A stretch of DNA of 48,161 nt, from positions 1 through 48,161 of the forward strand of contig NZ_CYGY02000045.1 in the NCBI RefSeq assembly GCF_900007165.1. The letters run 5' to 3'. Positions 1-7,353 of the stretch are shown piece by piece. Below the pieces are notes generated by a model. It saw nothing but the letters and a program-made list of their open reading frames with translations, was not told the DNA's origin and made no database searches. The DNA is from Paraburkholderia piptadeniae. Lineage in GTDB: Bacteria > Pseudomonadota > Gammaproteobacteria > Burkholderiales > Burkholderiaceae. The number at the start of each line of letters is the position of its first letter. Within the stretch, counting starts at the first letter, position 1. Made by a program: the position numbers and the translations under genes.

Positions 1-2
1 GC

Positions 3-470
3 CGCTCGGCGACGGACCTGGAGCGTCCGCTGCACATTCCGGGCATGGGCGTGATCGCGCCGTTCGCGTTCGTGTGCGCGTCGCTGATCCTGTACTGGGC
101 GAAGTGGCCGCTGACGGGCGAGATTATCCTGCTGATGATCGTCGCGCTGCCGGTGTTCTTCTACTTCCAGGCGAAGTCGGGCTTCACGGGCTTCAACCAG
201 GACCTGAAGGCGGCATGGTGGCTGGTCGCGTATCTGCCGGGCATGGCGATCCTGTCGCTGATCGGCAGCAAGCAGTTCGGCGGGATGGGGCTGTTGCCGT
301 ATGGCTGGGACATGCTGGTCGTGATCGTGTTCTCGCTCGTGTTCTATTACTGGGGTGTGCATACGGGCTATCGCTCAGCTTATCTCGACGAGCGCGATAC
401 GATTCGCGCAAAAGAGGCCGAGTACGCGACGAGCGGTCTTTCAGGAGAAGAGTGGATGTCGGCGCGCTAA
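3..470 (+). CDS. APC-family amino-acid permease, C-terminal part
   Basis: The open frame enters from the left edge without a start codon and ends at TAA 468-470, so only about 155 C-terminal residues are in the window. They contain several hydrophobic membrane segments separated by short charged loops and a hydrophilic cytoplasmic tail rich in Glu, Arg and Lys. The phrase FYYWGVHTGYRSAYLDERD and the overall pattern resemble the end of amino acid-polyamine-organocation permeases, which import amino acids with protons across the inner membrane. The family call is recognition from a fragment, and the substrate cannot be told. A hairpin at 487-513 follows the stop codon. Confidence 0.7.
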   Translation, partial: RSATDLERPLHIPGMGVIAPFAFVCASLILYWAKWPLTGEIILLMIVALPVFFYFQAKSGFTGFNQDLKAAWWLVAYLPGMAILSLIGSKQFGGMGLLPYGWDMLVVIVFSLVFYYWGVHTGYRSAYLDERDTIRAKEAEYATSGLSGEEWMSAR

Positions 471-486
471 TACGCTCGACGTTGCC

Positions 487-520
487 AGCGGATCACGCAT
501 GTCGTGATCCGCTTTGCGTC
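487..520 (+). terminator. Hairpin after the permease gene, probable terminator
   Basis: AGCGGATCAC (487-496) and GTGATCCGCT (504-513) form a perfect 10-bp stem with a 7-nt loop, 16 nt after the permease stop. The tail is only moderately T-rich (TTGCGTCTTGCTTG), so termination efficiency is uncertain. Confidence 0.6.
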
Positions 521-577
521 TTGCTTGCGCGAAAGCGCGATCGTTTCGAGCGGAAACATTGCGTGCTAGTATCGATT

Positions 578-660
578 GACGGAGATGGCATTCCTCCCGT
601 AACCGCCGGTTGGCCGGCTAATGATGCCTACGGTTCCTGGGTCAGGAAGTCGTAGGTTCC
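578..660 (+). promoter_or_regulatory. Fluoride riboswitch (crcB motif), copy 1
   Basis: The sequence has the landmark blocks of the fluoride riboswitch in order: GGAGATGGCATTCCTCC (581-597), AACCGCC (601-607) and the 3' block TGATGCCTAC-like segment ending at 631. Downstream, CCTACG (627-632) pairs perfectly with CGTAGG (651-656), and the inner TTCCT/AGGAA adds a second stem. The aptamer 3' strand is therefore shared with an alternative hairpin, as expected for an expression platform. No clear T-run follows it, so control could act on translation or through a weak terminator. The riboswitch lies about 190 nt upstream of the first DUF190 start and faces the same way. Confidence 0.88.
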
Positions 661-842
661 TCCTTCAGCGTCCTGCTGCCCAGATTTGATCGTCTCTATT
701 CAGGTCTGGTTCGATGTCTGCTTCTTCTGGCTTCTATCGGTCATTTTGTCGACGATCGAGTGCTCGTCGATTAGACGACGCTTGCGGAGTCACGTCTGGG
801 GAAGGACATCTTCGGACCGTCGGTGAATCACCGGAGGTTCTC

Positions 843-1187
843 GTGACGAAGGGCAGCCAACTCACACTCTACGCATCCAACGAGAGTCATAGCAAACTGC
901 AGTCGACGGTCGTTGAGTGGGTGCTTGATGAGATAGCAAAGGTAGGCATCCACGGTGCAACCGTGACCGAGGTCAGCGAGGGAATCGACGCCCACGGGAA
1001 GCATCACGCTGCCCGCTTTTTCGAGCTCGCCGATCAGTCTGTCGCCGTGATGGTCGCGGCGGCGGATGAGCAGATCGATACATTGCTTGCGAATCTCGAC
1101 GGCGGTGGTGTTCGAATGTTTTACACCCGTTGTCCCGTTGAATTCGAAGTGCTCGGCGACCCGGACGACCCACAGACGAAGCTCTAA
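843..1187 (+). CDS. DUF190 protein, copy 1
   Basis: This encodes 114 residues from a GTG at 843, chosen because GGAGG at 833-837 lies 5 nt upstream and because DUF190 proteins are usually about 110 residues. An ATG at 714 would add an unrelated N-terminal stretch. The protein has the DUF190 pattern: a strand with LTLYASNESH, an amphipathic helix, GIHGATV, EGIDAHGKHHAARFFELAD, and a C-terminal FYTRCPVEFEVLGD segment. This fold resembles the PII-like ferredoxin fold, and such genes often accompany crcB under fluoride riboswitches. The biochemical role is not known to me. The fluoride riboswitch at 578-660 and the second DUF190 gene downstream suggest a fluoride-response function. Confidence 0.88.
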   Translation: MTKGSQLTLYASNESHSKLQSTVVEWVLDEIAKVGIHGATVTEVSEGIDAHGKHHAARFFELADQSVAVMVAAADEQIDTLLANLDGGGVRMFYTRCPVEFEVLGDPDDPQTKL

Positions 1188-1380
1188 GCGGACGATGACG
1201 GAATCCGCAACACGCTCGCATGACGGGGTGCGGGGGCGCACTCCTGTCATCGCGTCGCATAATTCGCATGCACGCGATCGCCTGCACTAGAATGAAATGG
1301 GTCATGGTTCTGCGCGCCTGTTGTCGGAAAGGACCATGGCTTTACGGTCCGGCTGGTCCGGTCCGTCCACGGAGATTCGT

Positions 1381-1752
1381 ATGAACGGATATCAACTGAC
1401 GTTCTACACCGAGCAGAATAAGCGGCACGGTCACAGGACGGTTTCCGAGTGGCTGCTGCACGAGGTGAAGGCGCTGGGCATACGCGGCGCCACGGTCATC
1501 AGCGGCAGCGAGGGCGTTGGACATGCGGGCGCTCATCATGCCGCGCACATGCTCAAGCTCGCTGACCAGCCGGTGCAGATCATCGTTGCCGTCACCGAAG
1601 AAGAGGCACAGCGGTTGCTCGATGTGGTCCGCGCAGAGCGCGTACACGTTTTCTATACGCGTATGCCGATCGAGTTCGGGGTGCTGGGTGAAGACGACCC
1701 GCAGCATCATCCGAAGAAGTTCTCGCTGTTTCACAAGGGCGGCGCACACTAA
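1381..1752 (+). CDS. DUF190 protein, copy 2
   Basis: This encodes 123 residues from ATG 1381, with GGAGA at 1371-1375 five nt upstream. It is a paralogue of the preceding gene: the same blocks appear (LTFYTEQNKRH, GIRGATVISGSEGVG, HHAAHMLKLADQPV, VFYTRMPIEFGVLGEDDP) and the length is similar. It adds a basic C-terminal tail, KKFSLFHKGGAH. The 193-bp gap to copy 1 has no obvious gene, and the two could share the upstream riboswitch transcript. A second fluoride riboswitch begins only about 55 bp after the stop codon. The divergence between the copies indicates an old duplication or separate acquisition. The function is unknown and probably linked to fluoride by context. Confidence 0.88.
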   Translation: MNGYQLTFYTEQNKRHGHRTVSEWLLHEVKALGIRGATVISGSEGVGHAGAHHAAHMLKLADQPVQIIVAVTEEEAQRLLDVVRAERVHVFYTRMPIEFGVLGEDDPQHHPKKFSLFHKGGAH

Positions 1753-1806
1753 AGCGATTGCCACTGTGCAGATGGCGACCTCTCTCCAGACTCGAAAGCG
1801 TGTCTG

Positions 1807-1903
1807 CCGGAGATGGCATTTCTGCCTAACCGCCGCTGCTCGTGTGCGGCTGATGATGCCTACTGGGCCCAACATGTACCGGGCCGGTAGGCATTTTATT
1901 TTG
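1807..1903 (+). promoter_or_regulatory. Fluoride riboswitch, copy 2, with intrinsic terminator
   Basis: The landmark blocks are GGAGATGGCATT from 1809, TAACCGCC near 1827, and GGCTGATGATGCCTAC ending at 1863. The aptamer 3' end GCCTAC (1858-1863) pairs perfectly with GTAGGC (1887-1892), with GGCCC/GGGCC inside. ATTTTATTTT (1893-1902) follows immediately. This is a textbook layout for a switch in which fluoride binding prevents a rho-independent terminator. The next 290 bp on the same strand hold no convincing gene, so the switch appears orphaned. Confidence 0.9.
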
Positions 1904-1919
1904 TCGGCGTCCGTCTTGA

Positions 1920-2195
1920 TGTGATCCGGGCGTTCAATTGCCGCGAGGAGGTGAAGAAGATGGAATGCGCTGCCTGCCTCGATTGAAACAACGGCCTCGC
2001 GTATGTGCTGCGCACATCCGGTGAGCGGGAGCGAAAGATATCGAAGAGTGAACCCCTTGAAACGAGCTAGGGCGAAGACCTGTATGCGCAGATATTCAAG
2101 GAGGACAGGACCGAATCCAAAGAAAATGAAGATGCGCTATTCGAAGCCGGGAGTACATCTTCGGCCATTTGACCTTATAGCGAATAGCGCGCGGC
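1920..2195 (+). other. Downstream region of riboswitch 2: possible gene remnants
   Basis: No intact gene is visible. Two traces stand out. A strong Shine-Dalgarno GAGGAGGTGA (1945-1954) precedes ATG 1960, but that frame stops after 8 codons at 1986. From 2071 to 2172 a frame immediately after a TAG reads as an acidic, protein-like stretch (GEDLYAQIFKEDRTESKEN and onward) of 33 residues ending in TGA. I cannot assign it to a family. Together they may be what is left of the gene once governed by the fluoride switch, but chance coding is possible. Confidence 0.3.
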
Positions 2196-2393
2196 TTATT
2201 CCGCTTTCTGCCGCGTGCGCGAGCCTATTGCGCTTCGTGTCTTCCAGGTTACGCCGTGCTGCTCGAGGTACTCCCTGATAAGCTGCCGAACTACCTGGGA
2301 GGGTGTCAGGTCCTGTGCGGCGCAGAGTTTCTCGAACGCCTCTTTCTTGACGGGGTCGATCAGGACGGTCAATCGGGCACTTTTCGTTTCCAT
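2196..2393 (-). CDS. Ribbon-helix-helix (CopG/Arc-type) DNA-binding protein
   Basis: This encodes 65 residues from ATG at 2391-2393. The start is set by the family layout: METKSARLTVLIDP forms the DNA-contacting strand, followed by helix KKEAFEKLCAAQ and the second helix TPSQVVRQLIREYLEQHG. The C-terminal tail is basic. RHH proteins act as dimers that insert a two-stranded sheet into the major groove, often repressing their own gene. No toxin partner is evident beside it. A TATAAT-like sequence lies upstream, and the block GATCAGAT-ATGTTAAT just upstream is repeated in front of the next minus-strand gene, so it may be the operator. Confidence 0.8.
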   Translation of the reverse strand: METKSARLTVLIDPVKKEAFEKLCAAQDLTPSQVVRQLIREYLEQHGVTWKTRSAIGSRTRQKAE

Positions 2394-2404
2394 GGCGTGA
2401 GCGG

Positions 2405-2420
2405 GATCAGATATGTTAAT
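2405..2420. promoter_or_regulatory. Candidate operator, first copy of a shared upstream motif
   Basis: GATCAGATATGTTAAT lies 11 bp upstream of the ribbon-helix-helix gene. The same two half-blocks, GATCAGAT and ATGTTAAT, occur at 3083-3102 with four extra bases between them, upstream of the next minus-strand gene. The repetition in two promoter regions suggests a regulator-binding site; the link to the RHH protein is inference. Confidence 0.4.
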
Positions 2421-2534
2421 CAAATTATAATAGATCGCCCGCCTGCGTAGCATCAGGAGAATGCAACCAGCAAATAACGCGGCGTTCGTCATCGCACACA
2501 TCGCCAGCCGCCGACGATCACGCGACGACCCGAT

Positions 2535-2981
2535 TCAATGCAGTCGCCGACCGACGATGTCTGAAAAGAAACCGCGCAACTGCTCGTCCCAGGTTTCGCT
2601 GTCGAGCATCACGTCTGCCGTTCCCGCCTGCCGCATCCCGGCGTCCAGATACACGGCACGCAACGCCCGAGGCTGAACCGGCTTGCGAAAGAGCTGGCCA
2701 TCACCGTCGAGAAACAGGCACGTCTTTCCCCGATACCGGGAACCGCGTACCGACATCGCATCGAACACATGGCGTGCCGACGCTTTCGGATAAACGAAGA
2801 TGACGTTGATCCCCTGGGCTTCGAGACGGTCGCAGACCTCTGCGAAGCGATAGAGCATCTGAAACCCACGTTCCCCGGCCGTGCCGACGCCGACCACGAT
2901 CAGGCCGTGATCGCCGGTCACATCCCGTATGAGACGACACGCATGGTCGTATGACAGCAGAACCGCGCCAGGGTCGATCAC
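2535..2981 (-). CDS. Hypothetical protein, thioredoxin-like pattern
   Basis: I do not recognise a named family. From GTG 2981 the protein has 148 residues; an upstream GTG at 3074 would give 179. I prefer 2981 because AAGGAA lies 5 nt before it and the only promoter-like AT-rich segment (about 3083-3118) abuts 3074. The core alternates strands and helices in a thioredoxin/peroxiredoxin-like order: GLIVVGVG, a helix MLYRFAEVCDRLEAQ, strand INVIFVYP, then TCLFLDGDGQLFRKP. No CxxC or peroxidatic Cys motif is present, so a redox role is doubtful. It is flanked by the RHH gene and the DUF1275 gene, both on the same strand. Confidence 0.6.
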   Translation of the reverse strand: MIDPGAVLLSYDHACRLIRDVTGDHGLIVVGVGTAGERGFQMLYRFAEVCDRLEAQGINVIFVYPKASARHVFDAMSVRGSRYRGKTCLFLDGDGQLFRKPVQPRALRAVYLDAGMRQAGTADVMLDSETWDEQLRGFFSDIVGRRLH

Positions 2982-3082
2982 ATTGAGTTCCTTGCTTTCG
3001 CACGGACTTCGCGAACCTGCGGTGCCGCACTGCCGGATGGCTTGCCGCAGCAGGTTTCCGTCCGTAGATTTCACCCGTTATC

Positions 3083-3118
3083 GATCAGATTTATATGTTA
3101 ATGGCATGATAATACCAT
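3083..3118. promoter_or_regulatory. AT-rich upstream region with the second copy of the shared motif
   Basis: GATCAGAT-TTAT-ATGTTAAT at 3083-3102 repeats the block found upstream of the RHH gene. It is followed by the imperfect palindrome ATGGCATGATAATACCAT (3101-3118). The segment is much more AT-rich than its surroundings and reads on the minus strand as a promoter-like region for the hypothetical gene. Confidence 0.4.
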
Positions 3119-3174
3119 GTGCGTCACAAAAGACCGCGCAAACGCCCATGCGTGGCGCCCGCTCAATGGAGCGC

Positions 3175-3945
3175 TCATTCCGGCCTGCGGGCGGGACCCC
3201 ACGTTCGCTCGCGTAGATCGTCGAGCAGCGGAATGATCGCGAGCACCGAGAGCACGCCGGCCAACGGAATGGTTGCCGCGTAGCCGACATGCTTGAAGCC
3301 CAATGCGCCCGTTACTCCCCCCGCGAAGAAACTCGCGAGCATGCTCGCATGCACCTTCAGCCGCTCCCTGTTGGCCAGAACGGGCGCGAGTGCCGGGTCG
3401 TCGCGAGACGCGTTCCAGTAACAGAGCTTGCCGAGTTCGATGCCGATGTCCGTGACGATGCCTGTCATATGGGTGGTGCGAATTTCCGCGCCCGACAGCT
3501 TGGTGATCATCGCGTTCTGCAGGCCCATGATGAAACACAGCAGCATGACGGTTGCTGGAACGAACAGGGTGTCCCACAGCGCCAGGTGGCTGCCGAGCAA
3601 TCCGAAGCACAGCAGCAGCGCGGCTTCCAGCAGAAGCGGCGAAGCATATTGACTGTGCAGACGCTGGCGACGTCCCCAGTTGACGAGCACGGCCGAACAC
3701 GCGGCGCCCAGCAAAAAGCAAATCAGCGAGCCGACGCCCGCTAGCACCAGTGCGAAGTTGCCGAGCACGGCGTCGTCGGCGATCGAGGAGACCACGCCGC
3801 TCATGTGCGACGTGTACTGCCTGACAGCCAGATATCCGCCTGCGTTCGCCGCGCCCGCGACGAATGCAAGCGAAAACCCGAGGCGCCTGTTTGCCGCGGT
3901 ACTCCGGTCCCTTCCCGTCAATGTTCGAAAAAACTGTGCTGGCAT
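3175..3945 (-). CDS. DUF1275 (YoaK-type) membrane protein
   Basis: This encodes 256 residues from ATG 3943-3945. An open frame continues upstream to 4098, but that extension is proline-rich and unlike the family. Six or so hydrophobic segments cover the protein. Motifs typical of DUF1275 are FVAGAANAGGYLA near the N-terminus, YTSHMSGVVSSIADDA, and GLQNAMITKLSGAEIRTTHMTGIVTDIGIELG in the second half. The family is a set of inner-membrane proteins of unknown transport function. The gene diverges from the hyf operon across a 451-bp region with an inverted repeat. It has no operon partner on its downstream side, where a 100-bp gap leads to the hypothetical gene. Confidence 0.88.
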   Translation of the reverse strand: MPAQFFRTLTGRDRSTAANRRLGFSLAFVAGAANAGGYLAVRQYTSHMSGVVSSIADDAVLGNFALVLAGVGSLICFLLGAACSAVLVNWGRRQRLHSQYASPLLLEAALLLCFGLLGSHLALWDTLFVPATVMLLCFIMGLQNAMITKLSGAEIRTTHMTGIVTDIGIELGKLCYWNASRDDPALAPVLANRERLKVHASMLASFFAGGVTGALGFKHVGYAATIPLAGVLSVLAIIPLLDDLRERTWGPARRPE

Positions 3946-4396
3946 GTGAGATCGACTGCTGTCGCCGTGTGGCGGGAACTCGTGTACGTATGGCGCGTGA
4001 TCTCCCTTGCGTCGGATTTCACGCTGGCCTTGGGGTCCAAAGCATGGATCGCAGAGAAGCAGCGGCGAAGGCGGAGGGGCCGGCATGAAGCGGCGCACGT
4101 CATCGACGTTGTATGGAATCCTGCGGGCAAAGCTGATAGGATGATAACGCCATTATCATACTCTGATAACTGTATGTTCCTGACGCGGGACCGATGTTTC
4201 GAGTCCCGACATCGAGCGGAGACATCCCATGCAGTGCGGATTTGCGGCAGACGGACAGCCTGTTCAAACGGAAGGACGCGAACGAAAACGCTCGCGCCCA
4301 CGGTGCACTGAAGGCTGTGCGAGAGTCGTCGATGACCCGGCGTGGACCGGCGTCATCATTGTCCGCCGCTAGGCGCACAAGAAAACACGACACGCG
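3946..4396. promoter_or_regulatory. Divergent regulatory region between DUF1275 and hyfB
   Basis: No convincing gene lies in this 451-bp stretch. It contains a perfect inverted repeat, ATGATAA (4141-4147) and TTATCAT (4153-4159) with a 5-bp centre, in a local AT-rich island with further TGATAA repeats just downstream. This is a plausible operator or activator site for one or both divergent genes. The remaining sequence is GC-rich with no obvious -10/-35 pair. Confidence 0.45.
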
Positions 4397-6406
4397 ATGG
4401 CTTCTCCCACCATCCTTCAGGCCGTGTTGCTCGTGATTGCGGGTTGGCTTGCCATCGCGTTACTGGGGCTCGCCAGCCTGCGCCGCACGCGCGTCGTGGC
4501 ACACGGGCTGTTTCCGGCAGGCGCAGTGTTCGGGGTCCTGCTGTGTGCGCTGGGACTTGCCGGCGTGTTTTCCGCTCCTCATGAAACGGTCCTGCCGCTC
4601 GGGCTGCCGGGCCTGCCGTTTCACGTGCGGCTCGATGGTCTGTCCTCGTATTTTCTTGCCGTGTTGGGCATGGTCGGCGCCGGCGTCAGCGCGTTCTCCG
4701 CTGGCTACTTTCGCAAGGGCGAAGGCACGCCCCCCGGGCTGCTCTGCTTCGAATATCACGTGTGCCTCGCGGGCCTCGCGCTCGTGCTCGTGGCTGACGA
4801 CGCCTACTGCTTCATGGTTGCATGGGAAACGATGACGCTGGCGGCAACGTTTCTCGTGATGAGCAACCATCGCATCGACGAAATCCGCCGTGCCGGCTAC
4901 CTGTACTTCCTGATCTCGCATGTCGGTGCGCTCGGTCTGCTGCTGTGTTTCGGCTTGCTGCAAGCGAATACGGGGGACTACACGTTTGCCGGCATGCGAC
5001 AGCAGCATCTGGACACGTTCTGGGCGTCCATTGCGTTCGTTCTTGCGCTGTTCGGATTCGGCGCGAAAGCGGGCATTTTCCCGTTGCATGTCTGGTTGCC
5101 GGAGGCGCATCCGGCGGCGCCATCGCCCGTGTCGGCATTGATGAGTGGCTTTGTTCTGAAGGCAGGGCTCTACGGTATGCTGCGCACGGTGTTCGACCTG
5201 CTGCACGTGCAGATCGCGTGGTGGGGCGTGGTGCTGCTCGCACTCGGGCTTTTCACGGCGCTGTTCGGCGTCGTGTTCAGCGCGATCCAGACCGACATGA
5301 AGAGGCTGCTCGCGTACTCGTCGATCGACAACATCGGTCTGATGTTCGTCAGCATGGGCCTGGCCATTCTTTTCCGCGCATTCGACATGCCGGCGCTCTC
5401 TGCGTTGTCGCTGACCGCGCTGCTCTATCAGATCGCAAGCCACGCGGCGTTCAAGAGCCTGCTGTTCATCGCGACGGGCTCCGTCTTGCATGCAACGGGC
5501 GAACGCAATCTCGGACGCCTCGGCGGGCTGATCCGCTTCATGCCATGGACCGCCTGGGTCGCGTTGCTGGGCGCGCTAGCGAGCGCGGGCCTGCCACCGT
5601 TGAGCGGATTCGTCTCTGAATGGCTGCTGTTGCAGAGCTTCCTGTTCACGCCGGAATTGCCCAACTCCTTCCTGAACATGATCGTTCCGCTCGTCGCGGC
5701 GCTGATCGCACTCGTTGCCGCGCTTGCCGGCTATACGATGGTCAAGTTCTTCGGGATCATTTTTCTCGGGCAGCCACGCGAAGCAAAACTGAGTGAGGCA
5801 CGCGACGCGAGCCTGTGGGAGCGCGCGGGCTTCGTGTGGCTCGCGACAATGTGCGTGTTGCTCGGGCTGTTGCCCGTGCAGTTCGTGGCAGTGCTCGATC
5901 GCGTGACGCACGCGTTGATCGGAGCGGGCATTGGCCAGACGGTTGCGCGTAACGGTTGGCTGCTGCTCGCGCCCGTCAATATCGAACGCGCGAGCTACAT
6001 GCCCGTCGCTTTTCTGCTGTTCCTCCTTGCGTTCTGCGCGCTTGTCTGGATTCTCGTGCGCCGCTTCTATCACGGGCGGCTGCGTCGCGCGATTCCGTGG
6101 GCATGCGGCCATCCGTTCGTGAACGCGCGCATGCAGGACACGGCCGAAGGTTTCGGACAGCCGATCCGCGAAATCTTTGCGCCGCTCTTCAGGATCGAAC
6201 GGCAGTTGCCTTCGCCTTTCGATGCACGTCCCGTGTATCGCGTGGCCGTAACGGACCGCGCGTGGGCGCTGATCTACCAGCCGATCGAACGCATCGTCGC
6301 GCGTATCGCGGCGCTGGCGGGATTGCTTCAGACCGGCCGCATCGCCGTGTATCTGATGTACAGCTTCCTTGTGCTCATTGTCCTGCTGATCCTGGTGCGA
6401 CGATGA
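4397..6406 (+). CDS. hyfB: HyfB/NuoL-like proton-translocating membrane subunit
   Basis: This encodes 669 residues, mostly hydrophobic helices. It belongs to the antiporter-like family of complex I (NuoL/M/N), HyfB/HycC and Mrp. Diagnostic segments include FMVAWETMTLAATFLVM, the KAGIFPLHVWLPEAHPAAPSPVSALMSG signature, and TDMKRLLAYSSIDNIGLM, which carry the buried Lys, Glu and His residues used for proton transfer. Length and order fit HyfB. It opens a six-gene operon, and its stop codon overlaps the start of hyfC (ATGATG). The subunit probably moves protons or cations across the inner membrane as part of a respiratory-type complex. Confidence 0.92.
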   Translation: MASPTILQAVLLVIAGWLAIALLGLASLRRTRVVAHGLFPAGAVFGVLLCALGLAGVFSAPHETVLPLGLPGLPFHVRLDGLSSYFLAVLGMVGAGVSAFSAGYFRKGEGTPPGLLCFEYHVCLAGLALVLVADDAYCFMVAWETMTLAATFLVMSNHRIDEIRRAGYLYFLISHVGALGLLLCFGLLQANTGDYTFAGMRQQHLDTFWASIAFVLALFGFGAKAGIFPLHVWLPEAHPAAPSPVSALMSGFVLKAGLYGMLRTVFDLLHVQIAWWGVVLLALGLFTALFGVVFSAIQTDMKRLLAYSSIDNIGLMFVSMGLAILFRAFDMPALSALSLTALLYQIASHAAFKSLLFIATGSVLHATGERNLGRLGGLIRFMPWTAWVALLGALASAGLPPLSGFVSEWLLLQSFLFTPELPNSFLNMIVPLVAALIALVAALAGYTMVKFFGIIFLGQPREAKLSEARDASLWERAGFVWLATMCVLLGLLPVQFVAVLDRVTHALIGAGIGQTVARNGWLLLAPVNIERASYMPVAFLLFLLAFCALVWILVRRFYHGRLRRAIPWACGHPFVNARMQDTAEGFGQPIREIFAPLFRIERQLPSPFDARPVYRVAVTDRAWALIYQPIERIVARIAALAGLLQTGRIAVYLMYSFLVLIVLLILVRR

Positions 6407-7353
6407 TGACGCCCTCAGGACTGCTCTCGCAGATGCTCGAAATCGTGCTGGCGCTGGCGGCCGCTCCGCTGTTGTCCGGCTGGATCAACATGTGCCGTGC
6501 GTGGCTGCAGAACCGGCGCGCGCCTTCCATCTGGCAACCGTACCGGACGCTGCACAAGCTGTTCAACAAGGAATCCGTCGTCGCGCATCATGCGAGTCCC
6601 GTGTTTCGCGGCGCGCCGTATGTGATCTGCGCGTGCATGACGCTCGCGTGTGCAATCGTGCCGACGCTGTCGACGGAACTGCCGCTGTCGCCTGCCGCCG
6701 ATGCAATCGCGCTCGTTGGGCTTTTCGCGCTGGCACGCGTCGCGATCTCGCTGGCGGCGATGGATGTCGGCACCGCATTCGGCACGCTCGGCGCGCGCCG
6801 CGAAATGCTGGTCGGCTTTCTCGCAGAGCCGGCCTTGCTGATGGTGCTGTTCTCCGCATCGCTGATCACGCACTCCACATTGCTCACGCACATCGTCGGC
6901 ACGTTGAGTCATCAGGAACTCGCGATTTATCCGAGCCTCGCGTTCGCGGGCATTGCGTTCACGATGGTGTCGCTCGCAGAGAACGCACGGCTGCCCGTCG
7001 ACAACCCGACGACGCACCTCGAACTGACGATGATCCACGAGGCGTTGATTCTCGAGTATTCGGGCCGGCATCTCGCGCTGATGGAGTTGGCCGCGAGCCT
7101 GAAGCTGTTTGCGTATTCGTGCATCGGGCTTGCGCTCTTCGTGCCGTGGGGCATTGCCGAGGCCGGCAATCCCGTTGCGTTGCTGCTCGCGATTCCGGCG
7201 CTGTTCGTCAAGCTGCTGGTCGGCGGCGCGGCGCTCGCGGTCGTGGAGACCACGAACGCGAAGATGCGCATCTTCCGTGTGCCGGAGTTTCTCGCCACAG
7301 CGTTCCTGCTCGCTGTGATCGGCATGCTTGTGCATTTTCTGCTGGGGGCGTGA
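6403..7353 (+). CDS. hyfC: HyfC/NuoH-like membrane anchor subunit
   Basis: This encodes 316 residues if the first of two adjacent ATGs (6403, 6406) is used; both overlap the hyfB stop. It is a NuoH/HycD-type integral subunit that docks the hydrophilic module to the membrane. Recognisable pieces are the LLSGWINMCRAWLQNRRAPS segment, FNKESVV, SLAENARLPVDNPTTHLELTMIHEA (the highly conserved glutamate-rich loop) and TTNAKMRIFRVPEFL. About eight membrane helices are expected. The hyfE start follows directly after the stop, so translation is probably coupled. Confidence 0.92.
   Translation: MMTPSGLLSQMLEIVLALAAAPLLSGWINMCRAWLQNRRAPSIWQPYRTLHKLFNKESVVAHHASPVFRGAPYVICACMTLACAIVPTLSTELPLSPAADAIALVGLFALARVAISLAAMDVGTAFGTLGARREMLVGFLAEPALLMVLFSASLITHSTLLTHIVGTLSHQELAIYPSLAFAGIAFTMVSLAENARLPVDNPTTHLELTMIHEALILEYSGRHLALMELAASLKLFAYSCIGLALFVPWGIAEAGNPVALLLAIPALFVKLLVGGAALAVVETTNAKMRIFRVPEFLATAFLLAVIGMLVHFLLGA

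Noticed and set aside
1297..1380. A third fluoride riboswitch upstream of the second DUF190 gene
   Set aside because: GGACCATGGCTTTACGGTCC forms local pairs but lacks the conserved AACCGCC and TGATGCCTAC blocks.
2003..2278. Possible 91-residue gene after the second riboswitch
   Set aside because: It is Arg-rich with no family features, has no good ribosome site, and overlaps the end of the RHH gene.
4460..5491. Long open frame on the minus strand opposite hyfB
   Set aside because: It is a mirror frame of a GC-rich membrane gene, with Gln/Arg/His-rich composition and no family pattern. Similar shadows opposite hyfF, fhcA and the TonB receptor were also discarded.
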